Assembly (NCBI RefSeq): GCF_001021045.1
Contig: NZ_CP011545.1
Span: 1,736,001-1,800,000, forward strand
Direction of reading: 5' to 3'
DNA: 64,000 bases
From: Corynebacterium testudinoris
GTDB lineage: Bacteria; Actinomycetota; Actinomycetes; Mycobacteriales; Mycobacteriaceae
The position numbers were made by a program, and so were the translations under genes. The notes beneath the pieces were generated by a model. That model was not told the DNA's origin, searched no databases, and worked only from the letters and a program-made list of their open reading frames with translations. Below, one piece after another: positions 1 to 13,369 of this stretch; within the stretch, counting starts at the first letter, position 1; every line of letters begins with the position of its first letter.

Positions 1-239
1 ATGTTCGGGGAGTGGACCGGGAAGGTACGCTCCACGCCGATGCCGAAGGTCACCTTGCGGACGGTGAAGGTCTCGCGGATGCCGGAGCCCTGGCGGCGGA
101 TGACAACGCCCTTGAACAGCTGGGTACGCTCGTTGCTACCTTCGATGACCTTGACGTGAACGTCGAGGGTGTCGCCGGGGCGGAAGGCGGGGATGTCGTC
201 GCGCAGCTGTGCTGCATCAACCTTGTCGAGAATGTTCAT
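1..239 (-). CDS. rplS: 50S ribosomal protein L19 (3' end outside window)
   Basis: The minus-strand reading from the ATG at 239 begins [19 protein letters not shown] and continues through the conserved L19 segments [28 protein letters not shown] and [17 protein letters not shown], so the identity is clear. L19 sits at the 30S-50S interface of the ribosome. About 79 codons are present; the C-terminal third runs off the window edge. A purine-rich Shine-Dalgarno (AAAAAAGGA) lies about 10 bases before the start. In most bacteria this gene directly follows trmD; here trmD is about 15 kb away and the thiamine and iron-transport loci lie between them. Confidence 0.97.
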   Translation of the reverse strand, partial: MNILDKVDAAQLRDDIPAFRPGDTLDVHVKVIEGSNERTQLFKGVVIRRQGSGIRETFTVRKVTFGIGVERTFPVHSPN

Positions 240-445
240 TGAACTGATTCCTTTTTTAGTTCTGGACAGAGGACCCTGGCGGCTCTTTCTTGGTGGAACG
301 CTCGGCCGGTTCGTGCCCGGTGCAAAGTACTGCTACCACTACCCCATCAAAGGTCGCGGTTAACCGGGTTAGTGTGCCACATCGCGGCGGGATCAGGCAA
401 ATCTCCTCCGGGTGGGTGAGAAGTGCGCTAGCGTGGGTCCACGAC
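240..445 (-). promoter_or_regulatory. intergenic region: rplS leader and promoter region
   Basis: About 200 bases lie between rplS (minus) and the thiC riboswitch (plus). The rplS Shine-Dalgarno is visible close to 240-256. This space must hold the rplS promoter and the thi promoter. No -10/-35 pair was convincing enough to place, and the short open frames crossing it lack coding character. Confidence 0.4.
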
Positions 446-4982
<4,537 letters not shown>

Positions 4983-6032
4983 ATGGCCTTGCCGCCCAGC
5001 GAGGCCGAGCGCACCGCCCGCCACCTGCAATTACCCGGCTTCACCGCGGGACACCAGGCCCGCCTGCATGAGGCGCACGTCCTTGTCGTCGGCGCCGGTG
5101 GCCTGGGCTGCCCGGCGCTCCAGTCGTTGGCCGCCGCCGGGGTGGGGCGGATAACGATCATCGACAACGACCTCGTCGCCCTGTCCAACATTCACCGCCA
5201 GATCCTTTTCGGCGCCTCCGACATCAGCCAGCCGAAGGTAGCCGTCGCCGCCGAGCGACTACGTCAGCTGCAGCCGGGAGTCCAGGTCACGGCCCGTCAG
5301 GAGAAACTGACTGTAGGAAACGCCTGCGAGCTCATCGCGGGCGTGGACCTCGTGGTGGATGGGTCCGACACTTTCGCCACCAAATACCTCGTCGCTGACG
5401 CCGCCGAGATCACCGGAACTCCCCTGGTCTGGGGTACGGTCCTGCGCTTCCGCGGCGACGTGTGCCTCTTCGACCGTTTCGTTGGCCTGCGCGACCTCTT
5501 CCCCGAGCAGCCGCACGGCACGGATCTCCCCGATTGCGCCTCCGCCGGAGTCTTGGGCGCCACCACCGCGGTCGTCGGCGCGCTCATGGCCACCGAGGCC
5601 ATCACCTACCTCAGCGGGATCGGCACTGCTCAAGCCGGTCGGCTGCTCAGCTATGACGCGCTCGCCGGCACGACCCGCGCCTTCCAAGTATCGGCGGATC
5701 CCACGCGCCCCCGGGTGCGCACGTTGTCCACCAGCTACGACGGAGGCGTCCAGGCCCTCCTCGACGAGGTTCGCGCTGGCAGCGCCCTCCTGCTGGACAT
5801 CCGTGAGCCGATAGAATGGGCACTCCACGACCCCCTCGCCCCGCTTCATCCCCTCCGCTTGCCGCAGTCCTCCGTCACCGGCCCGGAACAGTTGACAACA
5901 CTGCTTGGCGACGCCCCGCGGGTCATCGTCTATTGCGCCTCCGGGGCGCGCAGCGCCCGCTTCTGCGAGCGCTACGCCGATGTGGGTTACGACTTCGTCG
6001 ACCTGCCTGGCGGGATCGCGGCAGTTAGCTAA
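4983..6032 (+). CDS. thiF: ThiF/MoeB-type adenylyltransferase with C-terminal rhodanese domain
   Basis: 349 residues. The N-terminal two thirds is an E1-like adenylyltransferase: VVGAGGLGCPALQSLAAAGVG is the ATP-binding loop region, followed by NIHRQILF and the conserved DGSDTFATKYLV. The last ~100 residues form a rhodanese domain with the active-site loop VIVYCASGARSARF containing the catalytic cysteine. It activates the C-terminal glycine of ThiS and probably delivers sulfur; the operon context favours thiF over moeB, although MoeB/MoeZ-like proteins have the same layout. The stop overlaps the convergent tex stop by 4 bases, so no terminator separates the two. Confidence 0.9.
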   Translation: MALPPSEAERTARHLQLPGFTAGHQARLHEAHVLVVGAGGLGCPALQSLAAAGVGRITIIDNDLVALSNIHRQILFGASDISQPKVAVAAERLRQLQPGVQVTARQEKLTVGNACELIAGVDLVVDGSDTFATKYLVADAAEITGTPLVWGTVLRFRGDVCLFDRFVGLRDLFPEQPHGTDLPDCASAGVLGATTAVVGALMATEAITYLSGIGTAQAGRLLSYDALAGTTRAFQVSADPTRPRVRTLSTSYDGGVQALLDEVRAGSALLLDIREPIEWALHDPLAPLHPLRLPQSSVTGPEQLTTLLGDAPRVIVYCASGARSARFCERYADVGYDFVDLPGGIAAVS

Positions 6033-8296
6033 CGGCCCAGGCCGGCGCGCTTGAGGGCATCAGCCATGCTGCCACCGGCCGCTGGCTGCTGCTTCTTTGG
6101 CTGTCGCTTCTGCTGGCGATTCTGCTGGCGGGGCGCCTTCTTCGGGGCCTGACCGGGTTCATCGTTAAGCCGCAGCGAGAGGCCGATGCGCTGGCGATCG
6201 ACGTCGACCTCCATGACCTTGACCTTGACCACCTGGCCCGAACGAACGACCTCGTGGGGGTCGGAGACGAACTTCTCGCTCATCGCCGAGACGTGCACGA
6301 GGCCATCCTGATGCACCCCGACGTCGACAAAGGCGCCGAAGGCCGCAACGTTGGTGACGGTGCCCTCGAGGATCATGCCGGGGGTGAGGTCGGAGACCTT
6401 CTCCACGCCTTCTTTGAAGGTCGCGGTCTTGAACTCGGGGCGCGGGTCGCGGCCCGGCTTGTCCAGCTCAGCGATGATGTCGGTGACGGTGGGCACGCCA
6501 AAGGTGTCATCGGCGAAGTCAGCCGGGCGCAGAGTAGAGAGGACGCGGGTGTTGCCGATGAGGTCTTCCACCTTCAGGCCAGTGGCGGCGGCGATGCGGG
6601 CAACGACCGGGTAAGCCTCGGGGTGGACGGCCGAAGAATCGAGCGGATCATTGCCGCCGGTGATGCGCAGGAATCCGGCGCACTGTTCATAGGCCTTAGG
6701 GCCCAGGCGCGGGACCTTGAGCAGGCCCTTGCGGGAGGCAAACGCGCCGTGGTCATCGCGGTGGGCGACGATGTTTTTGGCCAGGGTGCCGGTCACGCCA
6801 GCGACCCGCTCCAGGAGCGGAACGGAGGCGGTATTAAGGTCGACGCCGACGGCGTTGACAGCGGATTCGACGACGCCGTCGAGAGTGCGAGCCAGGGCCG
6901 TCTGGTTAACGTCATGCTGGTACTGGCCGACGCCGATGGCCTTCGGGTCGATCTTGACCAGCTCCGCCAACGGGTCTTGCAGACGACGGGCGATGGACAC
7001 GGCACCCCGGAGGGAGACATCCATGTCCGGGAACTCCTGGGAGGCCAGTTCGGAGGCGGAGTAGACGGAAGCACCCGACTCGGAAACAACCACCGGGGTC
7101 GGACGGGTGCCACCGGCCTGTTTGATGAGGTCGGCGATCTCATTGCTGAGCTTCTCGGTTTCCCGGGAGGCGGTGCCATTGCCCACCGCCAGCAGGTCGA
7201 CCCCATGCGAGGCGCACAGCCCGGCGAGGGTCTGGACGGCATCCGACCAGCGGTTCTGCGGCTGATGCGGGTAAACGATGACGGTGTCGAGGACCTTGCC
7301 GGTCGAGTCGACCACCGCGCATTTCACACCGTTGCGGAAACCCGGGTCCAGGCCGAGGGTGGCGCGCTGGCCGGCGGGCGCGGCGAGGAGGACATCGCGC
7401 AAGTTGGTGGCAAAGACCTGGAGGGCCCCCTCCTCCGCCTTCTCCTTCAACCGCATGCGGACGTCGAGCCCGGAGGACACGGCGAGCTTGGTGCGCCAGC
7501 CGCGACGGACGGCGTCGGAAAGCCACGCGGACGCGTGGGTATCCAGATCGAAACGATCGGCGATCATGCCTTGGTAGATGGTGTCGTCACCGGCATCAAG
7601 ATCGAGGTGGAGGACCCCTTCGCTTTCCCCGCGCAGCAGCGCGAGGATGCGGTGGGACGGGAGCTTGTGGAAGGGCTCGGAAAACTCGAAGTAGTCCTTG
7701 AACTTGGAGCCCTCGTTCTCCTTGCCCGCCACAACTCCGGCCCTCATGGACCCGGTGGAGTACATGCGCTCGCGGACCTCGCCGACGAGGTCCGGATCGA
7801 GGGCAAAGCGGTCGATGAGGATATGGCGAGCGCCTTCCAGGGCCTTGTCCGGGTCGTCGAAGCCGTCGGTGAGGTAACCGGCGGCGAACTCCTGAGGGTC
7901 GGCGGAGGGGTTGGCGATGAGCTGATCGGTGAGCGGCTCCAGGCCCGCCTCCCGCGCGATATCAGCCTTCGTCTTGCGGCGCTTCTTAAACGGTAGGTAC
8001 AGATCTTCCAGGCGCGCCTTCGTCTCGCAGGCGAGGATGAGTGAGCGGAGGTCGTCGGTGAGCTTGCCTTGTTCCTCGATGGCCTCCAGGATTGCCCGCT
8101 TGCGCTCTTCGAGTTCGCGCAGGTAGGTGGCGCGCTCGTCGATAGTGCGCAGTTGCGCATCATCAAGACCCCCGGTCGCCTCCTTGCGATAGCGGGCGAT
8201 GAAGGGGACGGTATTCCCCTCCGCGAGCAAGTCCAGGACGGCGCGGATCTGGTCTTCGCGCACGCCAAGTTCACGGGCAATGGTGGTGACGATCAT
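6029..8296 (-). CDS. tex: Tex family RNA-binding transcription accessory protein
   Basis: 755 residues from the ATG at 8296 (MIVTTIARELGV); a further 52 upstream codons lie inside the neighbouring ATPase gene and are rejected. Tex family features are all present: N-terminal helical region with PFIARYRKEATGGLDD, the YqgF/RNase H-like domain beginning TLGLDPGFRNGVKCAVVD, helix-hairpin-helix region, and a C-terminal S1 domain (GMILEGTVTNVAAFGAFVDVGVHQDGLVHVSAM). It ends in a Lys/Arg/Gln-rich tail. Tex proteins bind nucleic acids and affect transcription and RNA turnover; the precise role here is unknown. Confidence 0.93.
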   Translation of the reverse strand: MIVTTIARELGVREDQIRAVLDLLAEGNTVPFIARYRKEATGGLDDAQLRTIDERATYLRELEERKRAILEAIEEQGKLTDDLRSLILACETKARLEDLYLPFKKRRKTKADIAREAGLEPLTDQLIANPSADPQEFAAGYLTDGFDDPDKALEGARHILIDRFALDPDLVGEVRERMYSTGSMRAGVVAGKENEGSKFKDYFEFSEPFHKLPSHRILALLRGESEGVLHLDLDAGDDTIYQGMIADRFDLDTHASAWLSDAVRRGWRTKLAVSSGLDVRMRLKEKAEEGALQVFATNLRDVLLAAPAGQRATLGLDPGFRNGVKCAVVDSTGKVLDTVIVYPHQPQNRWSDAVQTLAGLCASHGVDLLAVGNGTASRETEKLSNEIADLIKQAGGTRPTPVVVSESGASVYSASELASQEFPDMDVSLRGAVSIARRLQDPLAELVKIDPKAIGVGQYQHDVNQTALARTLDGVVESAVNAVGVDLNTASVPLLERVAGVTGTLAKNIVAHRDDHGAFASRKGLLKVPRLGPKAYEQCAGFLRITGGNDPLDSSAVHPEAYPVVARIAAATGLKVEDLIGNTRVLSTLRPADFADDTFGVPTVTDIIAELDKPGRDPRPEFKTATFKEGVEKVSDLTPGMILEGTVTNVAAFGAFVDVGVHQDGLVHVSAMSEKFVSDPHEVVRSGQVVKVKVMEVDVDRQRIGLSLRLNDEPGQAPKKAPRQQNRQQKRQPKKQQPAAGGSMADALKRAGLGR

Positions 8297-8306
8297 TCGG
8301 GACAGT

Positions 8307-9146
8307 CTAGCGATGCGCTTCCGGCACCCTGGGCACGGTCCCCAACACGCTGATGTCTGGCTCGGCGAGAATCCCGGGAACGATGACCATCTCCGTGCCG
8401 TGGCGAACGACCTCCGCCTCGAGGGCGAAGACCTCGCGGATGAGGGCGGCATCGACGATATCGTGGGGGTTTCCCGTGGCGATGATGGCGCCCTTGTTCA
8501 TGATGATGAGGTGGTCGGCGTAGCGAACGGCCTGCTGCAAATCGTGGAGCACCGCGACGACCGTGCGTTCCTGCTGGCGGCGAAGCGCGCGCACCAATTC
8601 CAGGAGCGCGTATTGGTGACCGATGTCGAGGAAGGTGGTCGGCTCATCGAGCAGCAGGACCTCAGTTTGCTGGGCAAGCACCATGGCGAGCCACACTCGC
8701 TGGCGCTGACCGCCGGACAGTTCCCCCACTCGTCGATAAGCAAGCTCTTCCACCCGGGCGGCCTGCATGGCCGCCGCCACCGCAGTGGCATCGTCCTGGG
8801 ACCACTGACGCAGGAATGTCTGGTGCGGGAAACGCCCGCGCCCAACGAGCTCCTCGACCGTAATGTCCGCCGGTGCCGTCGCACTCTGGGGCAGCATCGC
8901 AAGCTGACGCGCCACTTCCTTCGGCGCCAGGGAATCAATGGGTTGATCGTGGAGGAAAACCTGGCCGGCTTGGGGCGCGAGGATCCGGGCAAAGGACTTC
9001 AGCAACGTCGACTTGCCGCAACCATTGGGGCCGATAATCGCCGTGAACTGTCCACGCGGGACCGACACATCAATACCCTCCAGGATGACGTTGCCTTCCC
9101 AGGCGAGGGTGAGATCGCGGCCTTCCACGGCAGGGTGATTAGTCAT
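8307..9146 (-). CDS. iron-siderophore ABC transporter, ATP-binding protein
   Basis: 279 residues of the FecE/FepC class. The Walker A loop is GPNGCGKST (residues 39-47), the signature is LSGGQRQRVWLAMVLAQ, and Walker B is VLLLDEPTTFLD, followed by the switch histidine in VAVLHDLQQA. FLDIGHQ after Walker B is characteristic of siderophore and vitamin B12 importers. The gene is 17 bases downstream of its permease partner and only 10 bases upstream of tex. It powers uptake of ferric siderophore across the membrane; the specific siderophore cannot be read from sequence. Confidence 0.94.
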   Translation of the reverse strand: MTNHPAVEGRDLTLAWEGNVILEGIDVSVPRGQFTAIIGPNGCGKSTLLKSFARILAPQAGQVFLHDQPIDSLAPKEVARQLAMLPQSATAPADITVEELVGRGRFPHQTFLRQWSQDDATAVAAAMQAARVEELAYRRVGELSGGQRQRVWLAMVLAQQTEVLLLDEPTTFLDIGHQYALLELVRALRRQQERTVVAVLHDLQQAVRYADHLIIMNKGAIIATGNPHDIVDAALIREVFALEAEVVRHGTEMVIVPGILAEPDISVLGTVPRVPEAHR

Positions 9147-9163
9147 GAGTAGTCGTCTCCTGA

Positions 9164-10201
9164 TTAATTCTTAGCGGGACGGGCAATGAGGGTGAGCAGG
9201 TAGATGCCGCCGAGCGTGACGGTGATGAGGCCGACCGGCAGTTGCACGGGAGCGAACAGCCGTTGCGCGAGGATATCCGAGACCACCAGCAACGACGCCC
9301 CGGTGAGAGCTGTCACCGCCAACGGGATGCGGGGCGAACGGGTCAGTCGCGCGGCGATATGCGGTGAGGCGAGCGCGACGAAGGAAATCGGCCCGGCGAC
9401 GGCGGTAGAAATTGCGGTGAGCAAGACTCCGATGCTGAGCATGAGCGCCTTGATGCGGTTGACGCCGAGGCCGAGTCCCGTGGCAGTGTCATCGCCCAGG
9501 GCCAAGATGTTGATCCCACGGAAAGCCACCAACGCGATGGCGACGAGGGCTCCCAGGCACACGGCAGCGGGAATCGCCTGTTCCCACCGCACCCCGTTCA
9601 AGGTTCCCGCACCCCAGCTGGCGGCGGACAGTGCCGTCTCCATGTCACCCCGCAGGATGAGCCAGCGGTTAAACGACGACAACATCATCGAGATTCCCAA
9701 CCCCACGAGGATGAGCCGGATACCACTGATTGTGTGCCCGCGCTGCGCACTGAGGAGGAAAACGGCCACCGCGGTGAGACAGCCACCGATGAGCGCGCCG
9801 AAGGAGATCGCCGCGAAACTGCTCGCCCCCATCAGGAGGGTAAACAGCACTCCGGTATAAGCGCCGGTGTTGAAGCCAATGATGTCGGGGGAACCAAGCG
9901 GGTTGCGGGTCAGCGCCTGGAACAAGGCACCGGCCAGCGCCAATGCGGCGCCGATCACGGCAGCTGCCACGAGCCGCGGCAGGCGCCATTCCATGACCAC
10001 CGTGCGGGCGAAACCAGTCTCCTGGCCGAGAAGAACACCCACCGCCTTCGACGAGCCGATGCCCGCCCCCGGAAGGAGGAGCGTGAGAAAACCCGCGGCA
10101 ACAAGGACGAGCAACATCACGGCACCCACGAGAACGGTGCGGCGGTACACCCGGCGCGAAAAGGCCCACGTCGAGGCCTGTGAACCCCATCGAATCGTCA
10201 T
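9164..10201 (-). CDS. iron-siderophore ABC transporter, permease (FecCD family)
   Basis: 345 residues, with multiple hydrophobic segments typical of the FecCD/BtuC permease family. Family signatures include RLPRLVAAAVIGAALALAGA near the first third and NPLGSPDIIGFNTGA, then a C-terminal GPISFVALASPHIAARL cytoplasmic helix region that contacts the ATPase. The start overlaps the stop of the upstream permease (ATGA), indicating a coupled heteromeric transporter. Confidence 0.93.
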   Translation of the reverse strand: MTIRWGSQASTWAFSRRVYRRTVLVGAVMLLVLVAAGFLTLLLPGAGIGSSKAVGVLLGQETGFARTVVMEWRLPRLVAAAVIGAALALAGALFQALTRNPLGSPDIIGFNTGAYTGVLFTLLMGASSFAAISFGALIGGCLTAVAVFLLSAQRGHTISGIRLILVGLGISMMLSSFNRWLILRGDMETALSAASWGAGTLNGVRWEQAIPAAVCLGALVAIALVAFRGINILALGDDTATGLGLGVNRIKALMLSIGVLLTAISTAVAGPISFVALASPHIAARLTRSPRIPLAVTALTGASLLVVSDILAQRLFAPVQLPVGLITVTLGGIYLLTLIARPAKN

Positions 10202-11190
10202 AGCGTGATCACTCCTCGGCGGCGGGCGAACATGATGAGGAAGGGCGCACCGACGAAGGCCACGACCACACCGGCGGGGAGTTCGCCGGGCAGGATGAGG
10301 CGGCCGATAATGTCCGCGGCCAACAGCACGACGGGCCCGATGATGGCCGAGAGCACGAGGACACTGCGTTGGTCGCTACCGCCCACCCACCGGGCCAGGT
10401 GCGGAACCATGAGACCGAGAAACACCATGACGCCGGCGGCTGCCGTGGCTGAGGCAGCCAAAATCGTGATGGATAGCAGCATGAGCACGCGGGTCCGGCG
10501 AACCGAGACACCCAGCGCGGTGGCCATGTCATCGCCCAGCGCCAAAGAGTTGAGGCTGGTGAGCCCCGGAAGGAGGACAAGGATTCCTACTAACAGTCCA
10601 ATGCTCACCGTCATGATGGGACGGAAACTGCCGACGTCGAGATTGCCCACCATCCAGCTACGCAACCGGTCGAAGGCCTGCGGGTCAACCAGGGCCATGC
10701 CTTCCCCCACTCCTTCCAAGATGGCACTGAGCGCCACGCCAGCCAGGACAAGCCGCAACGGGTCGACCCCGACGCCCCGTCCGCGGCCAATGTAGTAGAC
10801 CAACACTCCGGCGATGAGCGCGCCGAGCATGGCAAAGGCGAGGAAACCGGGCGCGGACGTCACCCCTAAGAGTGAGAAAGCCAGCACGGCGCTGAAAGCA
10901 GCACCGGAGTTGATACCCAACACACCAGTGTCAGCGAGTGGGTTGCGGGTGAGCGCTTGAATGAGGGCACCAGCGATTCCCATCGCGGCACCGGCTACCA
11001 CCGCCAAGATGGTGCGAGGCAGCCGACGATCCCAGATCACTGCCGTCAACGGGTCAGCGGGGTCCGGATGCCATAGTGCTTGAAAGATATCGGGCAATGG
11101 AATGGCCCGGGCACCGAGGAGCAGGCTGACTATCAACAGCCCGAACAACGTCGCCATTAAGGCAGTTGCTCCGAGTATTCTCCTTTTCAC
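10198..11190 (-). CDS. iron-siderophore ABC transporter, permease (FecCD family)
   Basis: 330 residues, FecCD family, first gene of the minus-strand iron-uptake operon. Recognisable segments are RLPRTILAVVAGAAMGIAGA, TRNPLADTGVLGINSGAA and GVMVFLGLMVPHLARWVGG. It is paralogous to the permease that follows it, as expected for a heterodimeric importer. It diverges from the substrate-binding lipoprotein across a 46-base region holding a DtxR-like box, so both arms of the transporter are likely repressed by iron. Confidence 0.93.
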   Translation of the reverse strand: MKRRILGATALMATLFGLLIVSLLLGARAIPLPDIFQALWHPDPADPLTAVIWDRRLPRTILAVVAGAAMGIAGALIQALTRNPLADTGVLGINSGAAFSAVLAFSLLGVTSAPGFLAFAMLGALIAGVLVYYIGRGRGVGVDPLRLVLAGVALSAILEGVGEGMALVDPQAFDRLRSWMVGNLDVGSFRPIMTVSIGLLVGILVLLPGLTSLNSLALGDDMATALGVSVRRTRVLMLLSITILAASATAAAGVMVFLGLMVPHLARWVGGSDQRSVLVLSAIIGPVVLLAADIIGRLILPGELPAGVVVAFVGAPFLIMFARRRGVITL

Positions 11191-11213
11191 GATCCGAAGC
11201 CTAGCATCAACAA

Positions 11214-11232
11214 ATACCTTAGGCTAACCTAC
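11214..11232. promoter_or_regulatory. DtxR-type iron box between divergent iron-uptake genes
   Basis: The stretch ATACCTTAGGCTAACCTAC matches the DtxR consensus TTAGGTTAGGCTAACCTAA at about 14 of 19 positions, including an uninterrupted TTAGGCTAACCTA core. It lies 5 bases before the lipoprotein ATG and about 24 bases before the divergent permease start, a position from which a repressor would block both. The assignment rests on motif reading only. Confidence 0.75.
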
Positions 11233-11236
11233 TTTC

Positions 11237-12262
11237 ATGTCCTTTTTAAAGAAGTCACGCACCGTGACCATCGCACTGACGGCCGCCATTGCCCTCACCC
11301 TCAGTGCCTGTTCTTCCGACTCCTCCACCTCCTCCGAAGGAGCCGGCAACACCGATGTCGCCACTGGCGGCGAGCGTTTCAGCACCGCCGATGCCGAGAC
11401 CGCAAAGCTCGGCAGCGACGCCGAAGCCGGGGTCTTCCCCCGCACCGTCGTCCACGCCGCCGGCACCACCGAAATCACCGCCGAGCCCAAGCGCGTCGTG
11501 GTCCTCGACACCGGAGAGCTTGACGACGTCCTCACACTGGGCATCACCCCCGTCGGCATGGTGACCACGCAGGGCGCCAACCCCGTTCCCTCCTACCTCG
11601 CCGACCAGGTCGCCGACGTCGAATCCGTGGGCAGCATCAACGAACTCAACCTCGAAGCCATCGCCGCCCTCGAGCCCGACCTGATCCTGGGCAGCCAGCT
11701 GCGCGCCGACAAGCTCTACCCCCAGCTCGCCGAGATCGCCCCCACCGTGTTCTCCATCCGCCCGGGCTACCCCTGGAAGGAGAACTTCCTGCTCATCGGT
11801 GATGCCCTGGGCAAGGAAGACGCCGCTGTCGCCGCCCTCAACGACTACGCAGACAAGGTTGCCGTGATCCGCGACTCCGTCGAACCGGACACCACCATCT
11901 CCGCCGTGCGATTCATGCCGGAGCGCCTGCGCCTTTACGGCAACAAGTCCCTGCTCGGCGTCATCCTCCAAGACACAGGCCTCGCCCGCCCGGCCAACCA
12001 AGACATCGACGACCTCGCGGTGGAAATCTCCCCCGAGAACATCGACGAAGCCAACGCGGACTACATCTTCTACTCCAGCTACGGCCAGCCCGATGCCACC
12101 GGCGAAACCGCTGTCGTCGAAGGAAGCGCCTGGAAGGCACTCCCCGCCGTGGCCGACGGCAAAGCATTCCGCGTCGATGATGACGTATGGTTCATGGGCC
12201 TCGGCCCGACAGGTGCCCGCCTCATCGTCGAGCAGCTCGGCGAACACCTCGGCGTTTCCTAA
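11237..12262 (+). CDS. iron-siderophore ABC transporter, substrate-binding lipoprotein
   Basis: 341 residues. The N-terminus (MSFLKKSRTV, hydrophobic stretch, then LSAC with Cys25) is a lipoprotein signal peptide, so the mature protein is lipid-anchored outside the membrane. The body matches FecB/FepB-type binding proteins: PKRVVVLDTGELDDVLTLGI, then ALEPDLILGSQ, and a C-terminal WFMGLGPTGARLIVEQL. There is no Shine-Dalgarno before the ATG at 11237 and the DtxR box sits immediately upstream, so the mRNA may be leaderless; a GTG at 11264 has a purine-rich stretch before it but would remove the positive charges of the signal peptide, so the ATG is preferred. Confidence 0.94.
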   Translation: MSFLKKSRTVTIALTAAIALTLSACSSDSSTSSEGAGNTDVATGGERFSTADAETAKLGSDAEAGVFPRTVVHAAGTTEITAEPKRVVVLDTGELDDVLTLGITPVGMVTTQGANPVPSYLADQVADVESVGSINELNLEAIAALEPDLILGSQLRADKLYPQLAEIAPTVFSIRPGYPWKENFLLIGDALGKEDAAVAALNDYADKVAVIRDSVEPDTTISAVRFMPERLRLYGNKSLLGVILQDTGLARPANQDIDDLAVEISPENIDEANADYIFYSSYGQPDATGETAVVEGSAWKALPAVADGKAFRVDDDVWFMGLGPTGARLIVEQLGEHLGVS

Positions 12263-12275
12263 ATCAATCGATGGT

Positions 12276-12310
12276 AACCCCAGCACTCCTTGGTGAGTTG
12301 CTGGGGTTTT
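12276..12310 (+). terminator. intrinsic terminator after the siderophore-binding lipoprotein gene
   Basis: Inverted repeat AACCCCAGCA / TGCTGGGGTT (10 bp) with a 13-base loop, followed by TTTT. It begins 14 bases after the stop codon. Confidence 0.85.
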
Positions 12311-12601
12311 CGACGTCATTGTAAACAAATGGTGCGGGCAAGTTGCGGGTCCATTACACGGACAACTCAGGTAAGTCCCGATCCCCTTCATCAGCACCTC
12401 AAGGCTCGCAGACCTCATCCCATCGAATCAATGGAGCAGTAGTTGCCGCCCGCTCCTCGCATTGCGATGCAAGCTCGGTACTCCGAAGTTCCGTTCGCGG
12501 CGATGTAGCTCGCAGAGGGCATCAAGAAAGGCTTAAGTCGGCTGACAACGTTGTCGGTGGTTGCAATTCGTTCGAAAGAGCATTCACCCTAGCGACCCAC
12601 T
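12311..12601. other. intergenic stretch with no recognised gene
   Basis: About 290 bases between the terminator and the DUF3320-like gene. A 98-codon open frame (12343-12639, plus) crosses it but has no recognisable domain and no Shine-Dalgarno. No tRNA, riboswitch or clear promoter was found. It could hold decayed 5' sequence of a larger ancestor of the next gene, but no helicase-like residues were recognised. Confidence 0.4.
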
Positions 12602-13369
12602 ATGTCTACCACGCAGGTAATAATTCTCGTTATGAGTGACTGCGGAATTATCGCCGAGGAATATGTTTGCAGCCCCACCGAGATTGTTGGGACGCAGGAT
12701 GAACTGAAAGGGCGACTGACTAGAGATGCGCGTGCCCGACTCGAAGCCGCCATTCAGGAAATTGTGTCGGTTGAGGCGCCGATCGAGCTCGATGCGTTGA
12801 CACGCAAGGTCGGTAAGCGGTTTGGTTATCAGCGGGTAGCCAAGCGTTGGAAACGAACAATCACCTACCGGATTCCGGGAGGCGTGCTTGTCGGCGAGGG
12901 GAGCCGGTCATTCGTATGGCCGGAAGAAGCCTCACCATCGACCTGGCGGCGGTATCGAAAATCGAATGGAGCACGCACTATTGGTGAAATCCCCACTACC
13001 GAGCTGGCCAATGCCATCGTCGCCGCAGTCGCAGATGCTCCTGAGGGGCTTGACCACATTGCCGCCTACCGCGCGGCGATGGCCCTGTTCGGACTCACCC
13101 GACTCACCGAATCCGCCTCAAGTTACTTGGAAGAAGCCCTAACCCTTGCTGTCATTCGCGGCGATCTGCATGACGAAGGCACGACAGTTTCATTGGCCCC
13201 ATCGTTCTTCCCGGCGCTGGATCCACAACGATCCAAGACAGTGCTGCCCGCCCAGGAGAGCACACTGCAGCACCGCTTAAGACCCGCAACGCAGTCGCGC
13301 AGCAATCCATGTCTATCGATGCCGGCCGCGGAATCGTGTTCAAACGATGGATGCTGGAGCAAGGAATGA
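12602..13369 (+). CDS. DUF3320-like protein (resembles C-terminal region of large DUF4011/DUF3320 helicase-like proteins)
   Basis: 255 residues from the ATG at 12602; an in-frame ATG at 12632 is an equally possible start. The segment EIVSVEAPIELDALTRKVGKRFG, then SFVWPEE and GEIPTTELANAIVAAVADAPEGL, resembles the DUF3320 domain and following region that normally sit at the C-terminal end of very large AAA/helicase-like proteins. Here the helicase part is absent, so this is either a remnant or a stand-alone version. The last ~50 residues show no recognisable domain. Its stop overlaps the start of the GIY-YIG gene as ATGA, which argues that it is translated and coupled to that gene. Domain assignment is from memory of the family pattern. 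Confidence 0.6.
   Translation: MSTTQVIILVMSDCGIIAEEYVCSPTEIVGTQDELKGRLTRDARARLEAAIQEIVSVEAPIELDALTRKVGKRFGYQRVAKRWKRTITYRIPGGVLVGEGSRSFVWPEEASPSTWRRYRKSNGARTIGEIPTTELANAIVAAVADAPEGLDHIAAYRAAMALFGLTRLTESASSYLEEALTLAVIRGDLHDEGTTVSLAPSFFPALDPQRSKTVLPAQESTLQHRLRPATQSRSNPCLSMPAAESCSNDGCWSKE

Noticed and set aside
6254-7996. 580-codon open frame antisense to tex
   Set aside because: Gly/Val/Asp-rich product typical of reverse reading of GC-rich genes; tex motifs on the other strand are complete.
12343-12639. 98-codon open frame before the DUF3320-like gene
   Set aside because: No ribosome binding site, low-complexity Ser/Arg-rich product and overlap with the next gene in another frame.
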